Notes: generated from the sequence alone by a model not told the origin. DNA of 64,000 nt from Deinococcus terrestris (GCF_009377345.1 NZ_WBSL01000002.1:124001-188000), one strand, 5' to 3'; shown: positions 20,590 to 29,144, numbered from the stretch's first letter. Numbers and translations are program-made.

Positions 20590-21606
20590 TCAGGGGTTCT
20601 TCAGAAAAAGTTCGAGGGTCTGGCCGTAGTGGCTGTCGTGGGTGAACTCCGCCAGGACGCTCGTCGCCCCGTTCTTCTGCTGGCGCGAGCTGAGCAGGAG
20701 CTGCTGCCTCACCCCGTTCAACACCTGGGTCGCACTCACCTTGTAGCGGCCCAGGGGGATGGCCGGGACGCCTACGCCCTCCACGTACTTGCGGGTAAAG
20801 GGCGTGGTGTTCCCCGCCGCGTTCGGACCCTCGGGCGTGAAGGTGAACTCCAGGGAGCCGTAGTCGAGTTCGACGTTGGAGTGCTCGGCGTAGGTCTCCA
20901 CCTTGCCGCTCGGGGCGTTGCTGGCCTTGAAGGTGAAGTTGCGGACCGCGCCCTTCGAGCCGTCAAAGGGCGTGTCGTCGTCCGGCGAGAGGCGCACCTC
21001 GAACGGCTGCCCGCCGACCTCCCCCCGCAGGTAGGCGCCCGCGTTCCAGGTGCCGGGCTGCTGGGCGAGGGGGATGCGGTAGCGGCCCTGGGCGTCGGTC
21101 TTGCCCACGGCGTTCATGTTGTAGTAGGCGGTGTGGTCGGCGAAGACCTCGACGCCCGCGATGGGGTTGCCCTTGTCGTCTCGCACCACGCCCGTCATGA
21201 CGTAAGCCCCGGCGTTTGCGCCCGCCTTTCCAGCTCCAGCGGCGGTGACACGCGTGAGGCTCACCGCCGTCTGCTTGCCCCCCGGGGAGATGTTGAACCC
21301 GGTGAGGGTGCTGCCCTTCAGGGTGGCCTTGACGGTGTGCACTTCCTTCGCATACGTGTACTTGAAGGTGACGAGGTTCTTGGCGGCGTCCCAGGTGCCC
21401 TTGAAAGGAAAGTCAGTCTTGGCGAAGCGCAGGACGCCGGTGACGCTGCTCCCCTGCACGGTAAACCGGGCGTCCAGTTCGTAGAAGCCGTCGAGTTTGC
21501 CCTTCCAGGCGCCGCCGAGAGTGCTGGCGGGGGCGGCGAGGGCGGCGGACATGGGGGCGACGGGCAGCACGAGGAGGGCGAGAGACAGCAGTCGGGCGTG
21601 GGTCAT
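20590..21606 (-). CDS. Secreted carboxypeptidase-regulatory-like protein with N-terminal beta domain
   Basis: A 338-aa exported protein. After the signal peptide (MTHARLLSLALLVLPVAP) comes a beta-rich module (GAWKGKLDGFYELDARFTV, GTWDAAKNLVTFKY). A carboxypeptidase-regulatory-like domain follows (YVMTGVVRDDKGNPIAGVEV, TDAQGRYRIPL) and then NVELDYGSLEFTFTPEGPNA. It ends in SHYGQTLELFLKNP, nearly the same as the paralogue at 23192-23953. Same architecture as the broken gene at 22047. The first gene of a three-gene operon, with the composite promoter at 21651-21682 and GGAGA before ATG 21606. No catalytic residues are apparent; an envelope or matrix role is inferred. Confidence 0.78.
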   Translation of the reverse strand: MTHARLLSLALLVLPVAPMSAALAAPASTLGGAWKGKLDGFYELDARFTVQGSSVTGVLRFAKTDFPFKGTWDAAKNLVTFKYTYAKEVHTVKATLKGSTLTGFNISPGGKQTAVSLTRVTAAGAGKAGANAGAYVMTGVVRDDKGNPIAGVEVFADHTAYYNMNAVGKTDAQGRYRIPLAQQPGTWNAGAYLRGEVGGQPFEVRLSPDDDTPFDGSKGAVRNFTFKASNAPSGKVETYAEHSNVELDYGSLEFTFTPEGPNAAGNTTPFTRKYVEGVGVPAIPLGRYKVSATQVLNGVRQQLLLSSRQQKNGATSVLAEFTHDSHYGQTLELFLKNP

Positions 21607-21650
21607 GGGAGTCTCCAGTTGCGCAGAGCGGGTGCGCTTGAACTGGCCGG

Positions 21651-21682
21651 ATGATGTCGGGGACAGGATGATGGGCGGATGA
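21651..21682 (-). promoter_or_regulatory. Composite SARP-type promoter, site d
   Basis: On the minus strand: heptamer TCATCCG, spacer CCCA, heptamer TCATCCT, 8 nt, hexamer CATCAT. It precedes the operon 21606 to 19139. The hexamer itself overlaps another CATCATCC stretch. Confidence 0.72.
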
Positions 21683-21964
21683 CGCCTCCGGGTGACGGGA
21701 AACGCCAGTGTCAGGACCCTCCCGGCCCCGCCAGCGCGGACGTTCTGCCCGGCGCGGCTGGGGGTGTGCGGATATGACCCGCGGGACTCCCTCCTGGCCC
21801 TCGGCCACCAGATGCCGAATTCATTGAGGTTCCCGGTCATACGGAACAGCGTCGCCCCTCGACCTGCCCGTCCATCTCCTGAATTCGGCATTTTTCTGTC
21901 ACTCACTCCGTTCGGGTTCGTCTGCGACTCACCACAGTTTCGTATGAGCCGTCCTCCCGCAGCG

Positions 21965-21996
21965 CCATCCGCTCATCATTGGCGGCCTTCTACGCT
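21965..21996 (+). promoter_or_regulatory. Composite SARP-type promoter, site e
   Basis: Plus strand: heptamer CCATCCG, spacer CTCA, heptamer TCATTGG (degenerate), 8 nt, hexamer TACGCT. The start codon at 22047 is 50 nt downstream. Confidence 0.72.
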
Positions 21997-22046
21997 CCGG
22001 TCACTGAGGGCGGCCTATCCCCGCCGCCCTTCTCAGGAGGAACGCC

Positions 22047-23138
22047 ATGAAAAACGCGAAGTTGCTGCTGCTCGTCCTGACTCTCACGGCCGTCCCGGTC
22101 TGTGGCGGTGCAGGTTCCGCCGTGGCGGCGCAGTCCCGGCCCTCCCCCAGCCCCACGTCCCCCGCCGCGGCTACCCCCAGCGGGACATGGAGCGGCAAAC
22201 TCGATGGTTGGATTGACGCGGGGGCGACGCTCACCGTGCGGGGCGACCGGGTCACCGGCACCTTCGTCCTGGCCGAAACCCCGTATCCGCTGGAGGGCAC
22301 CTGGACCGCGGCCTCGCGGCGCCTGACCTTCAGCTTCCGGCGAGCCGCCGGGACGGTCACGGTTCAGGGAACCGTCAAGGACGGCGGCTTTTCCGGGACC
22401 TACAGTCTGAACGGTGCCTCGGGGCCGGTCGCGCTGCACCGCGCCGCGAGCACGTCGAATCCTCCGGGCAACGCTGTAAAGCCCGCGCCCTACGTCATGA
22501 CCGGGGTGGTGCGAAACTCGGCGGGCCAGCCCGTGCCCGCAGTGAAAGTCTTTGCCGATAACACGCTGTACCACAACATGAACGCCCTGGGCACCACCGA
22601 CGCCCAGGGCCGATACCGCATTGAACTGCCACGCGAAGTTGGCACCTGGCGCCCGGGGGCCTACGTCTCCCACGAGTACGGCGGCGAAACGTGGACGCTG
22701 CGGGTCTACGCCGACGAAGAGACCGCCTTCGACGCGAGGACCGGGGCCGTGCGCGACTTCACTTGGCGGCTGACGGGCAAGACCAGTGAGGGCCTTATCG
22801 GCGGCACCGTCTGGATTCACCCCCAGTACGGCGGCGTGGACTACGACACGAACGACGTTGAACTGACGCTGACCCCGGACGGCCCGCTCGTCGACGGCAG
22901 CGTGGGCAGGGCAATCACTTGAAGGCTCGGCGAGGACTACACCCGCGAGGATGTGCCGCTGGGCCGCTATGTCCTGACTGCGAACCACATCGGCGTGGGC
23001 GGCGTGAAGAGGGCGATGCGGGTCAAGTCCAGTTACGACGGCAACAGCAGCCATTACGCGCCCTCCGTCACAGCCCTGTTTCGCAACTCTGCCAAGTACG
23101 GCGTGCTCATGGAACTCGACGTGACCCTACTGCCCTGA
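22047..23138 (+). pseudogene. Carboxypeptidase-regulatory-like secreted protein with in-frame TGA
   Basis: The frame opening at ATG 22047 (AGGAGG upstream) encodes signal peptide MKNAKLLLLVLTLTAVPVCG, a beta module (TWSGKLDGWIDAGATLTV) and a regulatory-like domain (YVMTGVVRNSAGQPVPAVKV, TDAQGRYRIELP). It is cut by TGA at 22920-22922. The same frame continues without other damage through DYTREDVPLGRYVLTANHIG to a TGA ending at 23138, matching the paralogues' C-terminal region. A CGA to TGA change would explain it. It is either a fresh nonsense pseudogene, a sequencing error, or a truncated 291-aa product. Read through, it would be 363 aa. It is the first gene after the composite promoter at 21965-21996. 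Confidence 0.7.
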
Positions 23139-23191
23139 GTGGCCGCAGTCACCACCCCATCCTGCACCGCACCTTTTCCAGGAGGAACGCC

Positions 23192-23953
23192 ATGAAGAAC
23201 GCGAAACTGCTGCTGCTGGCCCTCGCCGTCACCACTCTCCCCGCCTGCGGGGGCGGCGCGGCTCCCGGCCAACCCGGCCCCACGCCGCCCGGTCAGGAGC
23301 AGCCCGCCCCGACCCCAAGCCCGGCGCCCGCCCCCGGCGCATACACCGTCACGGGCCGCATCCTGACCGAAGGCGGCGAGCCACTGGCGGGGGTGGAGGT
23401 CACGGCCACCCACACGGTGTCCTACACCTACGGCACGGCAAAGACCGATGCCCAGGGGAGATACCGCATCGCGCTGCCCCAGACCCTCGGCTCCTGGGAC
23501 GTGGCCGCCTCCATGACCCTGACCTTCGGTGGACAGGATTTCGACCTGCGCCTGGCCCCCGAGATTGACACGCCGTTTGCCGGGGCCCAGGGCGCGGTGC
23601 GCGACTTCGTCTACCGCGCCGAGGACGCCCCCAGGGGCAAGGTGTTTGACTACATCAGTAACTCGGATGTGGAGATTGACTACGGCACCCTGGAGGTGAC
23701 CTTCACGCCCGACGGCCCGAATGCGGCGAAAAGCACCGAGACGGTGACCATCAAGTATCCCTATGGCTATGGCCTGCCGGACTTGCCCCTGGGTCAGTAC
23801 TACGTGACCGCCAGCCAGATGCGCGGCGGCGTGAAAGAGCAGCTGCTGATCGCCACGCGCGACAATCCCAACTTCACCCCCCGCGCCCTGGCCCGCTTCC
23901 TGCCGGACAGCCACTACGGACCCACGCTGGAACTGTTCTGGAAGAACCCCTGA
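23192..23953 (+). CDS. Carboxypeptidase-regulatory-like lipoprotein
   Basis: A 253-aa lipoprotein. Signal MKNAKLLLLALAVTTLPAC has a lipobox LPAC; a Gly/Pro-rich linker (GGGAAPGQPGPTPPGQEQP) follows, then the regulatory-like domain (YTVTGRILTEGGEPLAGVEV, TDAQGRYRIALP). The C-terminal region, from DVEIDYGTLEVTFTPDGPNA to SHYGPTLELFWKNP, is nearly the same as in the gene at 20590-21606. It lacks the extra N-terminal beta module of its larger relatives. AGGAGGAACGCC precedes ATG 23192, only 53 nt after the broken paralogue, so both share promoter e. A 13-bp terminator follows. Confidence 0.8.
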   Translation: MKNAKLLLLALAVTTLPACGGGAAPGQPGPTPPGQEQPAPTPSPAPAPGAYTVTGRILTEGGEPLAGVEVTATHTVSYTYGTAKTDAQGRYRIALPQTLGSWDVAASMTLTFGGQDFDLRLAPEIDTPFAGAQGAVRDFVYRAEDAPRGKVFDYISNSDVEIDYGTLEVTFTPDGPNAAKSTETVTIKYPYGYGLPDLPLGQYYVTASQMRGGVKEQLLIATRDNPNFTPRALARFLPDSHYGPTLELFWKNP

Positions 23954-23963
23954 GCTTTCGCGC

Positions 23964-24012
23964 CCCGGCCAGCCACACCTCCCCCGTGGCTGGCCGGGCC
24001 TTTTCTTCCTTA
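23964..24012 (+). terminator. Strong rho-independent terminator
   Basis: A perfect 13-bp stem (CCCGGCCAGCCAC with GTGGCTGGCCGGG), a 9-nt loop and a T-rich tail (CCTTTTCTTCCTT) lie right after the stop at 23953. Confidence 0.88.
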
Positions 24013-24037
24013 TGCCCCGTCCGGCGGTCTCCGCCCA

Positions 24038-24069
24038 CCATCCGGCCATCATCCCCCCTGCGTCACCCT
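24038..24069 (+). promoter_or_regulatory. Composite SARP-type promoter, site f
   Basis: Plus strand: heptamer CCATCCG, spacer GCCA, heptamer TCATCCC, 8 nt, hexamer CACCCT. The ATG at 24076 follows after 6 nt, so the mRNA is predicted to be leaderless. Confidence 0.72.
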
Positions 24070-24075
24070 GCGGCC

Positions 24076-26178
24076 ATGAACAGAGGAGCCCATCTGCTTT
24101 CCCTCGCCGCCCTCCTCCTCGCCCCCTCCGCCCTCGCCGCCGGGTCCTGGGTGTCCCTCAGCGACCAGACCATCCTGGGTCCCGAGGCCGAGATGCGGAA
24201 ACAGGTCGGCGAACTTCGCACCGACGCCTGCAAGCCCGCCGTGCGCGACTACAAGACGCCGGGCCTGCCCCCGGGCGGCGGACTCGACATTGACGCCGCG
24301 ATCAAGTCGCTCGAAGACATGCTGAAGACGATGGCGCCCGGCGCTCAGGGCCGCGAGGCGGTCGAGCAGTCCCTGAAGCGGCTGCGCGAACAGAAGGAAA
24401 AGGGCACCAAGGTCCTGCCCCTTCCCGTTCGCCGCGAACAGGGCGCGATGACCTTTGAGGCGGCCATCAAGACGGCGGAGACCCTGGTGGGGGCGCCGGG
24501 CCGGAAGGCGACGGGCGGCACCTCGTCCGACGTGGCCGCGGCCCTGGCGGCGAAGAGTCCCCGGGCCGCCCTCGCCCTGCTGCTCGCCGGGCACCGCGCG
24601 AAGCCGAAGGACGCGATGACCCTGGTGAACCTCGCGGGCGTGCTGACGCTGGCGGGATTGCCGCGCGAGGCCATCGCCGTGCTCGACCGGGCGGCGGAAC
24701 TGGGCGGCAAGCTGCCCGCGCCCGGCGGCGTGCCCGGAGAGGCCATCGCCCTGACGAACCGGGGGCACGCCTTCCTGGGCCTGGGACGCTGGAGCGAGGC
24801 GCAGATTCCCCTCAAGCAGGCCCTCGCGCTCGCCCCCGACCTGTCCGAGGCCCGCATGAACCTTTCCAAGGCCCTGCTGTGCTCCGGCGACGTGACCGGA
24901 GCGACGCGCGAACTGCGGACGGCCCTGCGGCGAACGGTGGCCCCCGAGAGCAGCGACCTCATCCTCACCGAGGACACGCCGGGCACGCACGGCGACGCCC
25001 TCAAGCCCCGTGAGCAGGCGTCCACCCGGCGTTCGGCGGGAACCATGTTCGACCTGTCGCGCGGCGCGACCTTCGATCTGCCGCAGCTCAAACTGCCGCG
25101 CGACCGCCGCGAGGCGATCTCGCTGCACCCCAAGTACGAGGCGCTGGAGCGTGAGGGGCGCGGAGTGCTGAACGGCTTGCAGGCCCGCGCGACCGCCGTG
25201 AATCTTTCCCAGGTGCTCGATCCCGGCGAGCGGCGCTGGTTCGAGCGGGTCAACGGCGCCATCACCACCTCGGTCTACGAGCCCGAGGTCTGGCCTGCGT
25301 ACCAGTCCGCCTACGCGGCGCACTACGCCCTGAACAAGGCGTTTCGCCCCCTCGCCGACACGCGCAACGCGACCATCGAGGCAGGGATGAAGGCGTTGCC
25401 CTCGCCGCACACCTGCGAGGACGTGGACAAGGTATACGACGACGCCTACCAGACGTACATGGACGCCCTGCGCCCCTACGTGAGGGCCCAGGAGCAGGCG
25501 ATGGCCCGCTTCGTGTCGGCCCGCGTGCGGTTCGAGACGGCGCTCGCCGCCAACCTCCCCGATCCGCAGGTGCGAGCGGCCAAACGCGCCGCCATCGAGG
25601 CGTCCGCCAAGTCGTCCTTTTACGGCCCCGTCGTGTACGGTGCGATCCTCATCAGCGACGTGTTTCCCCTCGTCTGCAACAAGAAGGTGCCGGACGTGCC
25701 CCTCGACCTCGCCGCGCTCCCGACCCTCGACCTGGACCCCTGCGGCGGCGCCCTGTCCAGCATGAAGCTCAAGTCCAAGGTACCCTCGGCGGCCCTGAAG
25801 GGCGCGGGGCTGGGCCTGAGCTGGTCGCTGAGCTGCAAGAAGATCGATATCGAACTCTCGACCTCGTCGCTGATGGACGCCAAGTGGCTCGGGGGCTTCG
25901 CCTCGGCCAGCCTCGATTGGAACGGCAACGCCACCCTGTTCACGGGGGTGAAGGCCGAACTCAAGCTGCCGAGCGGCGCACCCGCCACGGGTGGCCTCGG
26001 GGCGAAGGAAGGCGTGTACATCAAGTTCGGCCAAGGCGGCATTCAGGACGCCGGGATGCGCGTGGAACTCAAGGGATCGCTGGGCGCCGGACCGGACGCT
26101 TCCACCGGGCTGTGGGAGGGCAAGATCGAGCAGGAGTTCGGCGTGGCGGCGGCGGTGGCGTACTGGCGCGAACGCTGA
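24076..26178 (+). CDS. Large secreted TPR-containing protein of unknown function
   Basis: A 700-aa exported protein with signal peptide MNRGAHLLSLAALLLAPSALA. Residues about 175-300 look like tetratricopeptide repeats (LVNLAGVLTLAGLPREAIAV, LTNRGHAFLGLGRWSEAQIP, ALAPDLSEARMNLSKALLCS). A long helical middle region follows, then a C-terminal beta-rich part (LGLSWSLSCKKIDIELSTSS, ASLDWNGNATLFTGVKAELK) with Cys residues. I do not recognise the family as a whole. The composite promoter at 24038-24069 is directly upstream, and a 17-bp hairpin follows the stop. Likely an extracytoplasmic scaffold, inferred from the TPRs and signal only. Confidence 0.72.
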   Translation: MNRGAHLLSLAALLLAPSALAAGSWVSLSDQTILGPEAEMRKQVGELRTDACKPAVRDYKTPGLPPGGGLDIDAAIKSLEDMLKTMAPGAQGREAVEQSLKRLREQKEKGTKVLPLPVRREQGAMTFEAAIKTAETLVGAPGRKATGGTSSDVAAALAAKSPRAALALLLAGHRAKPKDAMTLVNLAGVLTLAGLPREAIAVLDRAAELGGKLPAPGGVPGEAIALTNRGHAFLGLGRWSEAQIPLKQALALAPDLSEARMNLSKALLCSGDVTGATRELRTALRRTVAPESSDLILTEDTPGTHGDALKPREQASTRRSAGTMFDLSRGATFDLPQLKLPRDRREAISLHPKYEALEREGRGVLNGLQARATAVNLSQVLDPGERRWFERVNGAITTSVYEPEVWPAYQSAYAAHYALNKAFRPLADTRNATIEAGMKALPSPHTCEDVDKVYDDAYQTYMDALRPYVRAQEQAMARFVSARVRFETALAANLPDPQVRAAKRAAIEASAKSSFYGPVVYGAILISDVFPLVCNKKVPDVPLDLAALPTLDLDPCGGALSSMKLKSKVPSAALKGAGLGLSWSLSCKKIDIELSTSSLMDAKWLGGFASASLDWNGNATLFTGVKAELKLPSGAPATGGLGAKEGVYIKFGQGGIQDAGMRVELKGSLGAGPDASTGLWEGKIEQEFGVAAAVAYWRER

Positions 26179-26184
26179 GGGGAA

Positions 26185-26229
26185 GCAGGACTGGGGAGGC
26201 CCCCTGTCCCGAGGCCTCCCCAGTCCTGC
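26185..26229 (+). terminator. Perfect 17-bp hairpin without T-tract
   Basis: Arms at 26185-26201 and 26213-26229 are exact inverted repeats with an 11-nt loop, starting a few nt after the stop at 26178. There is no T run, so it may stabilise the 3' end or act as a poor terminator. It abuts promoter g. Confidence 0.6.
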
Positions 26230-26232
26230 CCA

Positions 26233-26264
26233 CCATGCCGCCATCATCCCCATTTTTCTACGGT
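26233..26264 (+). promoter_or_regulatory. Composite SARP-type promoter, site g
   Basis: Plus strand: heptamer CCATGCC, spacer GCCA, heptamer TCATCCC, 8 nt, hexamer TACGGT. The start codon at 26306 is 41 nt downstream. Confidence 0.75.
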
Positions 26265-26305
26265 GGGCGCAGTTCAAAGGCCGCACCGGCCCACAGGAGA
26301 ACCCC

Positions 26306-27304
26306 ATGAACCAGACCGCTACCCGCCGCTTCCTTCCCCTTCTCGCCGCCCTGACGCTCGCCGGAGCCGCGCACGCCACCGTCCCCACCCGCGCCGTGCA
26401 GGGAACCACCCAACTGGACGGCGTGGCCGCAAAGTTCGGCGAAACCTTCACCCTGGGCAAACAGAGCCCGCTGAACTTCACGCTCTTGAAGGCCGAGTAC
26501 AGCGTGGGCCGCGTCGTGATCGGCAACACGGTGTACTTCCCCAAGGCCGCCGAGAAGCTCCTCATCCTGCACTACACCGTCCACAACCCGCAGAAAGCGG
26601 AGGTGCGCTATTACTGGCCGGAGGTGCGCTTCACGGCGGTAGACGCCCAGGACCGCAACTCCCCCTCTGTGCAGGCGGTGGCACGTGACGGCACGGGCGA
26701 GAGCCTGGAGGTGCGGCTCAAGCCCGCCCAGAAGATCAACGTGATGACGGTGATCCGCGTCCCGGCGGCAGGCGTGGTGCCCAAGCTGATGGTCCAGCGT
26801 GAGGCCGCCCTGCTGCGCTACGACCTGCGCGGTCAGGTGACGCCCCTTGCCAGGGGGATTGCCGATCCTGCCGACACCAGCGGCGCGACGCCGCTCACCC
26901 AGGTGCCCACCGCCCCGAACACCTTCAGCCCCCTGGAACGCTTCGACGTGCGCCTCGACGAGGTGAAATTTACGGGGGAGGCGCTAGGCGGCAAAGCGCC
27001 CCCCACGGGTCAGCGGTACCTCAGCGCCGTCTTCACGATCCGCAACATGGAGCCGGGCGGCGGCCGCTACCTCTGGTCGGACTTCAAGCCGGTGCTCAAG
27101 GATGCTGACGGCGAGCGCATGGAGTACAACCAGACCATGCTCAAGGCCAGCCGCGACGAGAAGGCGGGCGGCACGCTCACGGCGGGCGAGGAAGCCCGCG
27201 TGCGTTTCTTCTTCGCCCTTCCGGCAAACGTGAACGCGCAGAGCCTCATGTTGACCGACGGCTCCGGGCGGGCCTACGTGTACGACCTGAGCGGCGTGCG
27301 CTGA
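26306..27304 (+). CDS. Secreted protein with two beta-sandwich (DUF4352-like) domains
   Basis: A 332-aa exported protein with signal peptide MNQTATRRFLPLLAALTLAGAA. Two similar halves each contain a pattern such as KLLILHYTVHNPQKAEVRYY (first) and RYLSAVFTIRNMEPGGGRYL (second), followed by an aromatic DxKPVLKDADG-type strand. This resembles DUF4352/Telomeric-repeat-like immunoglobulin folds of bacterial lipoproteins, although no lipobox Cys is present. Start ATG 26306 follows AGGAGA. It is transcribed alone from promoter g. Function unknown; extracytoplasmic location is well supported. Confidence 0.75.
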   Translation: MNQTATRRFLPLLAALTLAGAAHATVPTRAVQGTTQLDGVAAKFGETFTLGKQSPLNFTLLKAEYSVGRVVIGNTVYFPKAAEKLLILHYTVHNPQKAEVRYYWPEVRFTAVDAQDRNSPSVQAVARDGTGESLEVRLKPAQKINVMTVIRVPAAGVVPKLMVQREAALLRYDLRGQVTPLARGIADPADTSGATPLTQVPTAPNTFSPLERFDVRLDEVKFTGEALGGKAPPTGQRYLSAVFTIRNMEPGGGRYLWSDFKPVLKDADGERMEYNQTMLKASRDEKAGGTLTAGEEARVRFFFALPANVNAQSLMLTDGSGRAYVYDLSGVR

Positions 27305-27720
27305 GGGTGGAGCACAAAGCCCAACAGGGAGGGGGCGGCCGTCCCTCCTGATCATGACCCCAACGGAGGCGAGGAGAGCGCCTTTTTTCCTGCCATAGCC
27401 GCCACAGCGGCAGCGCCTAGGCCCACCGCTCCGCACAGCCCCGCGTGAAGGGGTGAGCGAGAGAAGCACGGCGCGGAGGCGGAGGTCGGTGGCGGGCACC
27501 GAGGGAGAGGCTTCCGAGTTCTCCGGCGACCAGCAGAGCCACCACCTTTGCGTTCTTGCTCAAAAAGGCCGTCCGGTGATGGGAAAAGCTTGGAAAAAGG
27601 GGAATGACGGGTGGAGGCTCTTCCGTCACAGCCTCTCGCACCACTGGAGAGGGCCACCCCCCAGAAGAAGCGGGGCCGGGAAAGGCATCTCCCTTCCCGG
27701 CCAGCTCCTGAACCCGCCGC
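27305..27720. other. Intergenic region between convergent genes
   Basis: About 415 bases between convergent stops. I see no convincing gene; open frames here lack start signals and normal codon pattern. It holds a weak GC-rich hairpin near 27327-27350 after the plus-strand gene and a stronger one at 27674-27702 serving the minus-strand gene. Confidence 0.6.
27674..27702 (-). terminator. GC-rich hairpin after the YbjN-like gene
   Basis: The sequence GGCCGGGAA pairs with TTCCCGGCC across a short interrupted loop, 18 nt past the stop at 27721 on the minus strand. The following minus-strand bases include CTTCTTCT, a modest pyrimidine tail. Confidence 0.55.
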
Positions 27721-28191
27721 TCAGTACAGCTTGTCCCCGAAGTCGCCGTACTCCTCCAGGTAGGCGTCCAGCCACGCCGTGAAGTTGGCCTTGGTATAGC
27801 CGCCCGCGAGCAGGTAGGAGGCGTCGAGGTATACCCCGTCCTCCCCCTCGTAGGCCTGGCTGTACCACTCGGCGTTCCAGTCCGCCAAGACTTTGGCGAG
27901 CCCACTCCGGTCCTTGGGGAACTCGAAGCCGTTGCTGGCCGTCACGCGGCGGCACATCCCGTCCTTGCAGCCGCTGAAGTAGAGATATACGTCGTCGCCC
28001 TTCACCTTGAGGGCAATGGAAGGCTGGGTCTTGCTGTCACCGGGACGCAGTTGTGGCTTGTACCCCCCCTCACTGAGGACCTTGACCAGGGAAGCGGGCT
28101 TGGCATCGAGCACGTCCGCGGTGGCGGCGCGGGCCGGGGTCAGGGCGGCGAGTGAGAGGGCGGCGAGGAGCAGCAGGGGGTTCTTTTTCAT
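27721..28191 (-). CDS. Secreted YbjN-domain protein
   Basis: A 156-aa exported protein. Signal peptide MKKNPLLLLAALSLAALTPA is followed by a YbjN-like fold. The features are VLDAKPASLVKVLSEGGYKP, VYLYFSGCKDGMCRRVTASN (two Cys) and LAKVLADWNAEWYSQAYEGE. Such proteins were once called sensory transduction regulators; the molecular role is unknown. The ATG at 28191 lies 6 nt from the hexamer CACACT of composite promoter h, so a leaderless mRNA is predicted. It is downstream of an acetyltransferase gene on the same strand but has its own promoter. Confidence 0.75.
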   Translation of the reverse strand: MKKNPLLLLAALSLAALTPARAATADVLDAKPASLVKVLSEGGYKPQLRPGDSKTQPSIALKVKGDDVYLYFSGCKDGMCRRVTASNGFEFPKDRSGLAKVLADWNAEWYSQAYEGEDGVYLDASYLLAGGYTKANFTAWLDAYLEEYGDFGDKLY

Positions 28192-28197
28192 GCCCGC

Positions 28198-28229
28198 AGT
28201 GTGCCGGGGAGGGGATGATTGGAGGATGA
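28198..28229 (-). promoter_or_regulatory. Composite SARP-type promoter, site h
   Basis: On the minus strand: heptamer TCATCCT, spacer CCAA, heptamer TCATCCC, 8 nt, hexamer CACACT, then 6 nt to ATG 28191. It has the same -10 and leaderless layout as site c. Confidence 0.75.
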
Positions 28230-28280
28230 CGCAGGCCGGGCCGGAGCACGCGGGGGCCGTTCTGCCCTTGCGGGGGCGAT

Positions 28281-29084
28281 CTAGCGGCTGACATGGAGCA
28301 GGAGCTGCTGGCGCTCGGCGTCCTGGAAGCCCACCGACGAGTACACCCGTTTGGCGACGTAGTGCTCGTCCGCCACGATCACCAGCCGCTCGGCCCCGAA
28401 GTGCGCGCGGGCATGTTCCCCGGCGAAGAAGGTCAGGGAGCCGCACAGCCCCTGCCGCCGGTACGCCGGGTCGGTGCCGACGCTCTGGTACCGCAGGAGC
28501 CCCTCGCCGTCCGAGAACACGCCCAGGTCCGCGACCAGCCGCCCGTCCAGAAAGGCCCCGTACCAGAAGCCCTGCCCCGCGCGGCACATCTCGCGCAGCC
28601 CACGCAACTGGCCCTCCTTGAAGCGGCGGTAGCGGTCCTCGTCGTAGCCGTCCTCCCGGCTGGCAATCTGGTTTCCCAGGGCCTGTGCCCACTCCTCGTC
28701 GGTGTCGGCCAGGGGGCGATACTCGGCGCGGGTGTTGGGCTGAGGCGGGGGGCGCAGCCGGGGGGCCGCCATCACGACGTTCTCCTCCAAGTGGTAGCCC
28801 GCCCGCAGGAACTGGGTCCAATCGGCCTTCCCCTCGGCCGGAACGTCCCAGCCGAACAGGCGGTGCGGGGTCTCGGGCGGCTGGCCGATGTGGCGGGCGA
28901 ACAAGGTTTCCCAGTGGGGCAGGTCCCCCGGCTGCGGCGGTCGGCGAAAGATCAGCAGGTTGCCGAAGTAGTGGCTGGGGCTGTGGGGGTTGGCGACCGC
29001 GACCGCCTCGCCGAGGTCGGTGACGCGGCCCCGGGAGCGGGCAAAGATCAGGTCGGTGCGGTAGCCCAGGGAACGCAGGTGCAT
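28281..29084 (-). CDS. GNAT-family acetyltransferase
   Basis: A 267-aa soluble protein. The N-terminal half (HSPSHYFGNLLIFRRPPQPG) is typical of a Deinococcus/actinobacterial GNAT subfamily. The C-terminal GNAT core contains LRYQSVGTDPAYRRQGLCGS, an acetyl-CoA-binding RRQGLCG motif, then YVAKRVYSSVGFQDAERQQL. The substrate is unknown. GGAGAA precedes ATG 29084. It follows the degenerate paralogue and the small gene at 29877-30086 on the same strand, so it may be transcribed from promoter i. Confidence 0.82.
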   Translation of the reverse strand: MHLRSLGYRTDLIFARSRGRVTDLGEAVAVANPHSPSHYFGNLLIFRRPPQPGDLPHWETLFARHIGQPPETPHRLFGWDVPAEGKADWTQFLRAGYHLEENVVMAAPRLRPPPQPNTRAEYRPLADTDEEWAQALGNQIASREDGYDEDRYRRFKEGQLRGLREMCRAGQGFWYGAFLDGRLVADLGVFSDGEGLLRYQSVGTDPAYRRQGLCGSLTFFAGEHARAHFGAERLVIVADEHYVAKRVYSSVGFQDAERQQLLLHVSR

Positions 29085-29144
29085 GGTGAGTTCTCCTTTG
29101 GGGGAAAGAATGCCAGGGTCAGGGGAGCCAGGTTGGCAGGCGAG

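Noticed and set aside
23140..23191. Partial match (CACCACCCCATCC) to the composite motif before the lipoprotein gene at 23192.
   Set aside because: The second heptamer and -10 hexamer are absent. The gene is only 53 nt behind its paralogue and is explained by promoter e.
24049..26565. An 838-codon minus-strand frame opposite the secreted TPR protein.
   Set aside because: No signal peptide, no motif, and shadow-type composition; the plus-strand gene has signal, promoter and terminator context.
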